The notes below the pieces were generated by a model, which was not told where the DNA came from, searched no databases, and saw only the letters and a list, made by a program, of their open reading frames with translations. This document shows positions 26,317-34,330 of a stretch of 45,610 bases of DNA, piece after piece (within the stretch, counting starts at the first letter, position 1; every line of letters begins with the position of its first letter). The stretch comes from Chloroflexi bacterium HGW-Chloroflexi-4 (GTDB taxonomy: Bacteria; Chloroflexota; Anaerolineae; Anaerolineales; Anaerolineaceae): contig PHBW01000020.1 of the NCBI GenBank assembly GCA_002840715.1, forward strand, positions 1-45,610. The letters run 5' to 3'. The translations under genes were made by a program, and so were the position numbers.

Positions 26317-26562
26317 ATGGAAAGTAAAATGAATGATATGAACAACAATAACATGTTTGGGTTGGAAGAAAAACTTTCTAATATGTTAAAACCGGTGATG
26401 CCCGATCCAGTCTTTATGAACAATCTAAAGACTAAATTGGCAAAAACTCCGGCAATTTTGATTGAGAAATCAAAACGTAGGATGGGGATTTTGGTTGTGG
26501 GTGCCGGCCTGTTTGCCGGTGCGTTAACTGTTTGGATTATTTCCAAACTAAAGAAAAGTTAA
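26317..26562 (+). CDS. Small single-TM protein paired with the ECF sigma factor
   Basis: An 81-residue protein: a polar N-terminal part (residues 1-52) with LEEKLSNMLKPVMPDPVFMNNLKTKL in segments, and one membrane helix (about 56-76, MGILVVGAGLFAGALTVWII) ending in basic residues. The pattern PV-PDP-F---L---L followed by a helix is like small membrane proteins encoded next to ECF sigma genes. It lacks a zinc-binding HxxxCxxC anti-sigma motif. It may hold the sigma factor at the membrane, but that is inference from position. GGGG lies about 8 bases before its ATG. Confidence 0.6.
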   Translation: MESKMNDMNNNNMFGLEEKLSNMLKPVMPDPVFMNNLKTKLAKTPAILIEKSKRRMGILVVGAGLFAGALTVWIISKLKKS

Positions 26563-26574
26563 GCAAAAGCCTTT

Positions 26575-26829
26575 TTATTTAATTCCGAATTTTTCTTTGA
26601 GTTGGAATCCGGAAGGTTCCACAAGGAGTGTTCCATCTGGAAACAGAATTGTTGGAACACTTTTACAACCTTTATTTACACTCATAACGTATTCAGCAGC
26701 TGCTTTATCTTGGTCAATATCATGCCATTCATAATCTATTTTATTATCTGAAAAAAAGGTTCTTGCCCTGCGGCAATCTCCACACCAGGTAGTTCCATAC
26801 ATTTTGATACCTGTTTCTGATTCTGTCAT
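26575..26829 (-). CDS. Glutaredoxin-like protein (mycoredoxin type)
   Basis: An 84-residue thioredoxin-fold redox protein. The N-terminal strand IKMYGTTWCGDC ends in the active site C16-G-D-C19, and the cis-proline loop SVPTILFPDGT follows. The helix after the active site (RRARTFFSDNKI) and the YEWHDIDQD strand match the glutaredoxin/NrdH group. Its partner could be glutathione, mycothiol-like or another low-molecular thiol; the sequence does not tell. GGAG precedes the start, which overlaps the stop of the upstream gene by 4 bases (26826-26829), so the two are translationally coupled. Confidence 0.85.
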   Translation of the reverse strand: MTESETGIKMYGTTWCGDCRRARTFFSDNKIDYEWHDIDQDKAAAEYVMSVNKGCKSVPTILFPDGTLLVEPSGFQLKEKFGIK

Positions 26830-27164
26830 TGTTTTTCTCCAATAATATTAGTTAATTGGTCTATCACTAATCTTGAATCCATTAGTAAATCATAATTCAT
26901 TGGAAAATTGAAATCCATCCCGATTCGGGTTGACAATCGATCCAGGGCTGCGTGGATGGATGCAGGAGTTACTTTTCTCACAGCCTCATTATTTATAAGT
27001 GTATTTAATGACAATCCTCTTTGGTCAAAATTAATTGAACCAAGGTATTCTCTAACGGCCATTCCTGCTGCCCGGCGGGCTAAAACGCGAGCCATGCCTT
27101 CATTGCCATTCTGACTGGTTTCATAAGCCTTTGCGAGTTCAAGTTCAGCTAAAGATTCATCCAT
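26826..27164 (-). CDS. Small helical protein of unknown function (HEPN-like?)
   Basis: I do not recognise this 112-residue protein. It is mostly helical, acidic at the N-terminus (MDESLAELELAKAYETSQNG), with ARVLARRAAGMAVREYLGS resembling HEPN-type helices, then a middle part about pairing helices (AVRKVTPASIHAALDRLSTR) and a C-terminal hydrophobic piece. No HEPN catalytic RxxxxH is seen, so a nuclease role is not supported. It overlaps the glutaredoxin-like gene by 4 bases. It is divergent from fmt across 58 bases. Confidence 0.6.
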   Translation of the reverse strand: MDESLAELELAKAYETSQNGNEGMARVLARRAAGMAVREYLGSINFDQRGLSLNTLINNEAVRKVTPASIHAALDRLSTRIGMDFNFPMNYDLLMDSRLVIDQLTNIIGEKQ

Positions 27165-27207
27165 ACATGAATTTTACCTTCGATTTATTCATTCCTCACT
27201 ATGATTA

Positions 27208-27216
27208 TGTTAAAAT
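27208..27216 (+). promoter_or_regulatory. Extended -10 promoter directly upstream of fmt
   Basis: TGT TAAAAT is followed by six bases (CAGTGC) and the fmt ATG. A weak -35, TTCATT (27188-27193), lies 17 bases upstream of the box. No Shine-Dalgarno sequence is present, so the fmt mRNA would begin at or next to its start codon. Confidence 0.5.
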
Positions 27217-27222
27217 CAGTGC

Positions 27223-28140
27223 ATGTCTGAAAAAGTTGTATTTATGGGTTCCCCCGAGTTAGCCGCAAAAATATTGGATTCACTTGCCAGGAAGTATACG
27301 GTCATAGGTGTAGTAACCCAACCTGACCGTCCTGCCGGGCGCGGAAAAATTCTTACCTCACCGCCGGTAAAAGTATTGGCCGACCAATTAGGAATACCTA
27401 CCATCCAGCCGGAACGGCTTCGTGACGAAGCATTTGACCAGCTACAGGCATGGAACCCGGATGTAATGGTTGTCGCTGCTTTTGGACAGATTTTGAAGCA
27501 GAGAGTTCTTGATTTGCCCAAATATGGCTGCATCAATGTCCATGCCTCATATTTGCCACGTTGGCGTGGGGCTGCACCCATACAGGCAGCAATTTTACAC
27601 GGCGATGAATTCACAGGCGTCAGCATCATGAAAATGGATGCAGGCATCGACACTGGACCTGTTCTGATTCAGGAAAAAATTTTCCTGGCTGAAGATGAGA
27701 CATTATCCTCTTTGACTGACAAGTTATCCACTTTGGGTGCTTCGTTGTTACTTGAAGCTCTTGAAGGATATATCGCAGGACGCATCACTGCAACACCGCA
27801 ACCTGACACTGGTGAAACATACGCTGGCATGCTCAAGAAGGAAGATGGGCTGCTTGAGTTTAACAGTTCTGCAGTGGAAATTGACCGAAAGGTCAGGGCA
27901 TTAAATGATTGGCCTGGGACGTTCTGCGAGATCAACGACCAATTATTGAAAGTTCGGAAAGTAAAGATCCAAATCTCTGAATCGCACCCCGCCGGGATAC
28001 GCAGTGTTTTAGATAAAGCTCCCGCCATCAGCACACCGGATGGTTGGGTGCAGCTCCTTGAAGTGCAGCCACCTGGCAAAAAGTGGATGCCAGGAGCAGA
28101 TTACTTGAGAGGCATCCAAAATTGGAATACCAACGATTAA
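27223..28140 (+). CDS. fmt: Methionyl-tRNA formyltransferase
   Basis: This 305-residue enzyme adds a formyl group from 10-formyltetrahydrofolate to initiator Met-tRNA. The N-terminal Rossmann domain has VVFMGSPELAAKILDSL, the tRNA-contact loop TQPDRPAGRGK, and the catalytic set Asn105, His107 (INVHASYLPRWRGAAPIQ) and Asp143 (MDAGIDTGP). The C-terminal OB-like domain begins near residue 205 (YAGMLKKEDGLLEF) and includes RALNDWPGTF. Length is normal. The start lacks a ribosome site; see the -10 box at 27208. panE starts one base after its stop codon. Its usual partner def is not adjacent. The folate link with GlyA-GcvT is metabolic, not operonic. Confidence 0.95.
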   Translation: MSEKVVFMGSPELAAKILDSLARKYTVIGVVTQPDRPAGRGKILTSPPVKVLADQLGIPTIQPERLRDEAFDQLQAWNPDVMVVAAFGQILKQRVLDLPKYGCINVHASYLPRWRGAAPIQAAILHGDEFTGVSIMKMDAGIDTGPVLIQEKIFLAEDETLSSLTDKLSTLGASLLLEALEGYIAGRITATPQPDTGETYAGMLKKEDGLLEFNSSAVEIDRKVRALNDWPGTFCEINDQLLKVRKVKIQISESHPAGIRSVLDKAPAISTPDGWVQLLEVQPPGKKWMPGADYLRGIQNWNTND

Positions 28141-28141
28141 T

Positions 28142-29194
28142 ATGAGTGATTCAATTAAAAAACCATTAAAGGTAATTTGTTTTGGCATGGGGGCTATCGG
28201 AACATATATTGGCGGCAGTTTGGCTGCCAATGGTGCAAAGGTAACCTTTGTTGAAAAAAAAGAATTTATAAGTGATGCAGCTCCAAAAGGAATTCAGCTA
28301 AACATCAATGGACGTGAAATCAACGTGTCCGACATTGACATTATTTCAGATGTTAGGCAAGCTGTATCAGGGCAATTCTTTGATGTTGCCTTATTAGCCG
28401 TTAAATCAAACGACACATCCTCCGTACTTGATTTGCTGGATGGATTGGAAAAGGATTTTCCACCGATTTTGTGTTTGCAAAACGGAGTTGAAAATGAAGC
28501 CTTAATTGCTCGAAAATTGGGGGAAGAAAAAGTGATTGGCGGCAGCATTACCAGTGCAGTGGGTCGTGCAGGGCTTGGCAATGTAAAATTGGAAAAATTA
28601 CGCGGCGTGGGCATTGAAACAGGGCACCCCATTTCACAAACACTAATTGATTGGTTCAACCTTTCAGGTATGCGCGCTAAAGGGTATGGATCGCGGGCTG
28701 ATATGAAGTGGTCCAAAATGCTCACCAATCTTCTTGCTAACGCCTCATCTGCCATCTTAAACTGGACGCCTGCTCAGGTATACTCTCATCGGCTTACCTG
28801 GAGAATTGAACTGGACCAAATTCGAGAGGCAATGGAGGTGATGGATCGAATGCATATCCACCTCACGGATTTGCCGGGAACACCGGTCAAGCCGCTCATG
28901 AGTTTGTTAAACAACCTGCCTGCTGGATTGAGCCGGACATTAATTGGTGCTCCTCTCGCGAAAGGGAGGGGCGCAAAAATGCCCTCGTTTCACATCGATC
29001 TTTATTCCGGTAAAACGACCAGCGAAGTAACTTATTTGAATGGTGCCGTTTCGCGATTTGCGTCAAAGGTTGGAGTGAAAACACCTGTAAACAATGGATT
29101 ATGTCAGTTATTGGAACAAATGACAGCCGGCAAAATTTCAAAAGAGGAATTTGACGGACAGCCAGAAAAACTTTATTCATGGCTCAAGAGGTAA
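28142..29194 (+). CDS. panE: 2-dehydropantoate 2-reductase (ketopantoate reductase family)
   Basis: This 350-residue NADPH-dependent reductase of pantothenate synthesis shows the Rossmann motif CFGMGAIGTYIGGSLA (Gly15, Gly17, Gly20), LLAVKSNDT, the block LCLQNGVENEALIARKLG, the GGSITSAVG strand, and the catalytic-lysine helix MKWSKMLTNLLANASSAIL. The C-terminal helical domain (about 185-345) fits ApbA/PanE. It is somewhat longer than E. coli PanE (303 residues), and many ketopantoate-reductase-family proteins have other substrates, so the role is probable. It lies between fmt (one-base gap) and the GH13 gene, whose ribosome site overlaps its stop. Confidence 0.85.
   Translation: MSDSIKKPLKVICFGMGAIGTYIGGSLAANGAKVTFVEKKEFISDAAPKGIQLNINGREINVSDIDIISDVRQAVSGQFFDVALLAVKSNDTSSVLDLLDGLEKDFPPILCLQNGVENEALIARKLGEEKVIGGSITSAVGRAGLGNVKLEKLRGVGIETGHPISQTLIDWFNLSGMRAKGYGSRADMKWSKMLTNLLANASSAILNWTPAQVYSHRLTWRIELDQIREAMEVMDRMHIHLTDLPGTPVKPLMSLLNNLPAGLSRTLIGAPLAKGRGAKMPSFHIDLYSGKTTSEVTYLNGAVSRFASKVGVKTPVNNGLCQLLEQMTAGKISKEEFDGQPEKLYSWLKR
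29187..29191 (+). promoter_or_regulatory. Ribosome binding site deciding the start of the GH13 gene
   Basis: AGAGG lies 5 bases before the ATG at 29197 and overlaps the end of panE. The upstream in-frame ATG at 29179 has no ribosome site, so 29197 is preferred. Confidence 0.65.
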
Positions 29195-29196
29195 AA

Positions 29197-30597
29197 ATGG
29201 GCGTTCCGGGTTGGGTGCAAGACAGTATTTTTTATCAGATATTTCCGGATCGTTTTGCCAACGGGCATGATGGCAATAATCCAAAATCTGTTTTGCCTTG
29301 GCATGCCAAGCCAACTATTTTGGGGTTTCATGGCGGCGATCTTAAGGGCATCATTGACCACATGTATTATCTTTTGGATCTTGGGGTAAATGCCATTTAT
29401 CTTAACCCGATCTTTCTCTCTCCTTCAAATCATCGTTATAACGCCATTGATTATTTCCAAATTGATCCCAAACTGGGAACCAAAATGGATTTTTTTACAC
29501 TGTTAGACGTGGCACACAGAAATGAAATGAAAGTCATTCTGGATGGTGTTTTCAATCACTGCGGTCGAGGTTTTTTTGCCTTCAATGACATCCTTGAAAA
29601 CCAGGCCGATTCCCCCTATTTGGATTGGTTTCATATTAAAAAATTTCCAGTGGATGCTTATTCACCCGGCGATGCAACTTCTTACGAGGGTTGGTGGAAA
29701 TATAAAAGCCTGCCAAAATTTAATACTTCTAATCCTGCCGTCGAAAAATATATCCTAAAAGTTGCAAGATATTGGATTGAGCAGGGGATTGACGGTTGGC
29801 GTTTGGATGTTCCGAACGAAATAAACGATGATGGTTTCTGGCTTCGTTTCAGAAATGAAGTGCGCAGTGCCAACCCAGATGCTTATCTGGTGGGTGAAAT
29901 TTGGGATGGGGATTCGAGATGGGTCAATGACACCCATTTTGATGGCATCATGAATTATCCCCTGCGTGATTTGATTTTGGATTTTTTGAGCGGTGAAATA
30001 AATGTCGATCAGTTTAAGTTGGATCTACAAAAAATTCAAACAAGATATGGCATCGAAAACACTAGAGCCATGTACAATTTGCTCGGCAGTCATGATGTCG
30101 AACGATTCTTGACTAAAGTTGGTGGAGATATTTCAAAAACAAAATTGGCATATTTATTAATTTTTACCTTAAGCGGTGCCCCAGCCATCTATTACGGTGA
30201 TGAAATTGGCATCCTCGGCGGCAAAGACCCTGATTGCCGAAGGACATTTAATTGGGACGAATCTCAATGGATGATCCCGCTGCGAGACTGGATTAAGAAA
30301 TTAATCCGAATTCGAAAAGACAAGGTTGCTTTGCGCCGCGGCAACTTCCAACTCTTGAATACAGACCAATGTAACAAATGTATGGCTTATGTTCGTATCA
30401 TTGATAATGAGTGCGGATTAACCTTGATGAATTTTGAGGATTCATCGTCTGAAGTAACCATTGACCTTGGCGGTACCCCTTTAGCGACTCACCAGAAGCT
30501 GCGAAATATATTGGCAACTGAAGAGTATGTTGTGACCGATCAGAAAATTATCGTTAAACTTCCAGCACACACTGGCGGTTTATTTTTTGCATATTAG
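29197..30597 (+). CDS. Cytosolic GH13 enzyme (neopullulanase/cyclomaltodextrinase-like)
   Basis: A 466-residue GH13 hydrolase without signal peptide. It starts at WVQDSIFYQIFPDRFANG, has VNAIYLNPIF, region I DGVFNH (116-121), region V LPKFN (172-176, the position of MPKLN in neopullulanase-type enzymes), region II DGWRLDVPNE with nucleophile Asp204, acid/base Glu234 in LVGEIWD, and Asp300 in GSHDVER. The N-terminal CBM34-like domain of typical GH13_20 enzymes is missing, so it is shorter than that family. It would cleave imported maltodextrins in the cytosol, complementing the surface amylase at 10901. The start at 29197 is chosen by AGAGG; the ATG at 29179 would add six residues. Confidence 0.9.
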   Translation: MGVPGWVQDSIFYQIFPDRFANGHDGNNPKSVLPWHAKPTILGFHGGDLKGIIDHMYYLLDLGVNAIYLNPIFLSPSNHRYNAIDYFQIDPKLGTKMDFFTLLDVAHRNEMKVILDGVFNHCGRGFFAFNDILENQADSPYLDWFHIKKFPVDAYSPGDATSYEGWWKYKSLPKFNTSNPAVEKYILKVARYWIEQGIDGWRLDVPNEINDDGFWLRFRNEVRSANPDAYLVGEIWDGDSRWVNDTHFDGIMNYPLRDLILDFLSGEINVDQFKLDLQKIQTRYGIENTRAMYNLLGSHDVERFLTKVGGDISKTKLAYLLIFTLSGAPAIYYGDEIGILGGKDPDCRRTFNWDESQWMIPLRDWIKKLIRIRKDKVALRRGNFQLLNTDQCNKCMAYVRIIDNECGLTLMNFEDSSSEVTIDLGGTPLATHQKLRNILATEEYVVTDQKIIVKLPAHTGGLFFAY

Positions 30598-30600
30598 ATC

Positions 30601-31665
30601 GTGACCATGTCGAATATTCCCAACCCACAAAAGAAATATCCAAGCCCTGTAACTAAAGGTATCGTTATTGGCCTTTCTATTATTTTCGGCGTCTGTTTAA
30701 TTCCAGCCATTATCAATTTGGCAATCAATCAAACCCTTTTTAAAACTGATTTTTACGCCAAGGTGTTAAAGAAAACTAACTTCTATGATCAGATACCCGT
30801 ACTGCTGGCTGATACAGTGATGGCCTCTGGTTCAGCAGCTTTTCATGGAGGGATATTGGCAGGATTGGATGAAAACCAGTTCAATTGGCTGATGACTTCT
30901 TTACTTCCGCCTGGGTGGATTGAAGCTGAGACTGAAGCGGCGATGTCATCCGTGCTGGATTTTATGAATTTCAAAACGACATCGCTGAGTATCGTGATTG
31001 ATTTTCAACCCATAAAAGATCATCTAGCAAGTCAAGAGGGGAAGCTATCTTTGGTCAGTTTGCTAAACAATTTACCCGAATGTACCGATGATCAATTATC
31101 CCAGATCATGATCGCCATGCAAAGCGGACAAGGTGGTTTTGCTTTATGTCATCCACCGTCAAGCGACCTATTTAATATGGACACCATACTTGACCCGGTG
31201 ATCAATTCTTTTACAGCCAGTTTGCCTTCGGTCATTATCCTTCCGCCTGAGGGACAGGCAAACATATTTTATGCGATCGTCAAATCGCCAGTTTTCCAAA
31301 TTTACAGAATCGTGCGAGGTGTATTATCCTTTTTTACATGGATTTGCTTGGTTCTGGGACTGATGATTTTCTTGCTATCGGTGAGATCGTTACATTGGTT
31401 AACCGGAGCATTTGGGATTCCATTGGTTTTTGCAAACATGTTTGCATCAATCCCGGGGGCTTGGCTTTTCTTTTCTGGTGCCAGAGATTTAAGCGGATGG
31501 TTCCCAACCACTGGAATAGGAACACTTCAAGGACTTGAAGCTTTATTGGTTAAAGTCTTTCTACAAGGCTTACAAATCGCCGGTCAGGGGTTGTTGATTT
31601 GGTGTTTGGGAGGATTGACGATTGGATTAGTTTTGGTTGTCGTCTGGTTTGTGACGAAAAAATAG
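30601..31665 (+). CDS. Membrane protein of unknown function with a large external domain
   Basis: I do not recognise this 354-residue protein. It has one N-terminal membrane helix (about 19-42, GIVIGLSIIFGVCLIPAIIN), a predicted outside domain of about 190 residues (FYAKVLKKTNFYDQIPVLLA; LPPGWIEAETEAAMSSVLDF; two Cys at 162 and 184, LPECTDD and ALCHPP), and three or four C-terminal helices (TWICLVLGLMIFLLS, PLVFANMFASIPGAWLFFSG, LLIWCLGGLTIGLVLVVVWF). The start is GTG at 30601 or ATG at 30607, three or nine bases after the GH13 stop, so it is co-transcribed with fmt, panE and the GH13 gene. It is convergent with mutS, 11 bases away. Confidence 0.65.
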   Translation: MTMSNIPNPQKKYPSPVTKGIVIGLSIIFGVCLIPAIINLAINQTLFKTDFYAKVLKKTNFYDQIPVLLADTVMASGSAAFHGGILAGLDENQFNWLMTSLLPPGWIEAETEAAMSSVLDFMNFKTTSLSIVIDFQPIKDHLASQEGKLSLVSLLNNLPECTDDQLSQIMIAMQSGQGGFALCHPPSSDLFNMDTILDPVINSFTASLPSVIILPPEGQANIFYAIVKSPVFQIYRIVRGVLSFFTWICLVLGLMIFLLSVRSLHWLTGAFGIPLVFANMFASIPGAWLFFSGARDLSGWFPTTGIGTLQGLEALLVKVFLQGLQIAGQGLLIWCLGGLTIGLVLVVVWFVTKK

Positions 31666-31676
31666 ATTCCCGAAAA

Positions 31677-34253
31677 TTACTTTTTGGATACGATAAATTT
31701 CCTTTGCCATTCATACAATATATTAAGTGCTTCCAGTGGGGATATTGTGTTTAAATCTATTCCTTGTAATTCATCCAATAATGGATTAGTTTCAGGAAAC
31801 AGCGCCATTTGAGTGGATGGCTGCGAATCAATTTTTACCGCTGACCCTGAACTTTCTTGAAGTTGTTTTAATATTTCGGTTGCTCGTGATATTACGGGAC
31901 GCGGAATGCCCGCCATTTGAGCGACATGAATCCCGTAAGAGCGGTCAGCCCCCCCGGGGACAATTTTATGCAAAAAGACCACCGTGTTGCCAGTTTCACT
32001 TACGGCAACATTGTAATTACGCACCCCCGGCAATAATTCACACAGTTGTGTGAGTTCATGATAATGCGTGGCAAAGAAGGTTCGCGATTTCAATCGTGGA
32101 TGATTATGCAAAAATTCAACCACCGACCATGCAATGGAGAGGCCGTCATAAGTTGAGGTGCCGCGGCCGATTTCATCCAGGATTATCAGACTGCGGGGAG
32201 TTGCATGATTGAGAATATTTGCAGTTTCGATCATCTCAACCATAAAGGTCGATTGACCTGCATGGATTTCATCTTGCGCGCCGATGCGGGTAAAAATGCG
32301 GTCAACCAACCCAATTTTTGCGTTGTTTGCAGGCACGAACGATCCAATTTGTGCCATGAGCACTATTAATGCGACCTGACGCAGGAAGGTGGATTTTCCG
32401 GCCATATTTGGACCAGTAATGATTCGGATTGTTTCACCAGGCTCCATGACAATGTCATTTGGCACAAAACGCTCATCATGCAGGGTGGTTTCTACCACAG
32501 GATGACGTCCGTCGGTAATTTCTAGCAGGGTGTTATCGGTCATTTCAGGCATTGTGTATTTTTCAAGCGCGGCGATTTCTGCCAGGCCCGCCTGTACATC
32601 CAATTCAGCAATAGTTCGGGCGGTATCCAATAGACGCGGAATGGAATGTGATAATTGCTGACAAATCTCTTTGAATAACTTCAATTCAATCTCATGAATG
32701 CGTTCTTCTGCATTTAACACGAGTGATTCATATTCTTTCATCTCAGGTGTTATGTAGCGTTCAGCATTAACCAATGTTTGTTTACGTATATATTCAGGCG
32801 GTGCCAGGTTTGTATTGCCGTGGGTGATTTCAAGATAATAACCAAAAACTTTATTAAATCCCACTTTTAGTGTGCGGATTCCGGTGCGTTCTCTTTCGAC
32901 ACTTTCAAGATTAGAAATCCACTCACGCGCATGGCGAGACATTTCGATGACATTATCAAGTTCTTCAGAATATCCGGCTCGGATGATGCCTGTGTTTGCC
33001 AGGGTGGCAGGGGGATTATCATCGATGGATTTTTCTAGAAGGTCTAATGCTTCTGGGCAAGCATGATAGCCCGGCAGCAAATTAATTAACGCTGGTTCAT
33101 CTGATGGCAAAATCGCTCTAATTTCTGGCAAGCGGCTTAAAATGCCTCTGATGGCTACAAGATCACGAGGCAGGGCATTGCCAGCCGTGACGCGGTTGAC
33201 AAGCCTTTCCAAGTCACCCAGATGCTGTAAAAGGCTTCTGAATCCTAGTCTGAGCATGGCGTTGGTAAAAAAGAATTGCACAACGTTTTGCCGTGATTCT
33301 ATGGTTTCTAGATTTAATAATGGCTTACTGACCCATTGACGAATCAAGCGGTGTCCCATGGGTGTGATTGCCTGGTCCAGTATCGAAAGGAGTGATCCGT
33401 GAAGATCACCGCGGCGTATGGTTTCTGTGAGTTCAAGGTTGCGGCGGGTGGCGGCATCCAGGGTCATGAATTCTGAGGTGGAATAAACTGATATCCCTTT
33501 TAACAGCAGCAATGAAGAAGGCTGTGTATCTTTGAGGTATTGAAGAATTACCCCAGAGGTTTGAATGGCGAGAGGAAGGCTTTCCATTCCGTAACCGTTT
33601 AAGGTTGAGACTTCCATCAGCCTAAGAATAATCTCGCGGCAACGTCCTGATTCAAACCGCCAATCAGGCAAGCGTGTTATGTGTCCATTGTATGAACCAT
33701 TAAGCTTGAGTGATTCAGGGCATAAAACTTCAGCAGGGCTTAAGCGTGTCAATTCAGAACGCAAATCATTGAGTGTATCCAGGCTAGCAATTTGGGTGGT
33801 TTGAAATTCACCGGTTGAGATATCCACATAGGCGAGGCCGAAATGATCTTCAGTGGCTGTTATTGCAGCAAGAAAGTTATTGCGGTCGCTTTTTAGTAGT
33901 GAAGGTTCAAACACAGTGCCAGGGGTGACGACACGCACAACCTCACGCGGAAAGAGCCCCTTGCTGGGTTGTGCCCCAACTTGTTCACATATGGCGACGT
34001 GGTAACCCCTATCGATTAATCGGGAAAGGTAATTTTCGACAGCATGGTAGGGGATCCCGGCCATGGGAATGCGTTTGCCTTTATCGGCAGAGCCGCGTCC
34101 TGTAAGGACAATATCCAATTCGCGCGAAGTGATCTCGGCATCATCATCAAATGTTTCGTAAAAATCACCCAGACGAAAGAATACGATTGTATCCGGATAT
34201 TTTTTCTTAATATCCAGGTATTGTTGTCGAATTGGAGTTATTTCATCAGTCAT
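31677..34253 (-). CDS. mutS: DNA mismatch repair protein MutS
   Basis: The 858-residue product recognises mismatches and starts repair. The N-terminal mismatch-contact motif F31-Y-E33 lies in VFFRLGDFYETF. The connector, lever and clamp domains follow (for example GYYLEITHGNTNLAPPEYIR in the clamp). The ATPase domain has Walker A GPNMAGKST (614-622), TRIGAQDEIHAGQSTFMVEM, Walker B LIILDEIGRGTSTYDG and FFATHYHEL. Length and domain order are those of MutS1. GGAAA precedes the start. MutL is not in the window. It is transcribed alone after a zinc-ribbon gene on the same strand, separated by a hairpin. Confidence 0.96.
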   Translation of the reverse strand: MTDEITPIRQQYLDIKKKYPDTIVFFRLGDFYETFDDDAEITSRELDIVLTGRGSADKGKRIPMAGIPYHAVENYLSRLIDRGYHVAICEQVGAQPSKGLFPREVVRVVTPGTVFEPSLLKSDRNNFLAAITATEDHFGLAYVDISTGEFQTTQIASLDTLNDLRSELTRLSPAEVLCPESLKLNGSYNGHITRLPDWRFESGRCREIILRLMEVSTLNGYGMESLPLAIQTSGVILQYLKDTQPSSLLLLKGISVYSTSEFMTLDAATRRNLELTETIRRGDLHGSLLSILDQAITPMGHRLIRQWVSKPLLNLETIESRQNVVQFFFTNAMLRLGFRSLLQHLGDLERLVNRVTAGNALPRDLVAIRGILSRLPEIRAILPSDEPALINLLPGYHACPEALDLLEKSIDDNPPATLANTGIIRAGYSEELDNVIEMSRHAREWISNLESVERERTGIRTLKVGFNKVFGYYLEITHGNTNLAPPEYIRKQTLVNAERYITPEMKEYESLVLNAEERIHEIELKLFKEICQQLSHSIPRLLDTARTIAELDVQAGLAEIAALEKYTMPEMTDNTLLEITDGRHPVVETTLHDERFVPNDIVMEPGETIRIITGPNMAGKSTFLRQVALIVLMAQIGSFVPANNAKIGLVDRIFTRIGAQDEIHAGQSTFMVEMIETANILNHATPRSLIILDEIGRGTSTYDGLSIAWSVVEFLHNHPRLKSRTFFATHYHELTQLCELLPGVRNYNVAVSETGNTVVFLHKIVPGGADRSYGIHVAQMAGIPRPVISRATEILKQLQESSGSAVKIDSQPSTQMALFPETNPLLDELQGIDLNTISPLEALNILYEWQRKFIVSKK

Positions 34254-34279
34254 ACGATTTCCAGTTTTACAAAATAAAG

Positions 34280-34307
34280 ATGGGCTCTAGCTTTCGCGAG
34301 AACCCAT
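34280..34307 (-). terminator. Hairpin between the zinc-ribbon gene and mutS
   Basis: On the minus strand ATGGGTTCT pairs with AGAGCCCAT (9 base pairs, one G-U), followed by CTTTATTTTG. An alternative stem, TTCGCGA/TCGCGAA (34293-34314), overlaps it, so the two are mutually exclusive. It is probably the terminator of the zinc-ribbon gene, with a weak T tract. Confidence 0.5.
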
Positions 34308-34330
34308 TCGCGAAGTTTTAATTCAAATGG

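Noticed and set aside
26826..27164. A HEPN nuclease with the glutaredoxin as a toxin-antitoxin pair
   Set aside because: The catalytic RxxxxH motif of HEPN nucleases is missing and the partner is a redox protein, not an antitoxin.
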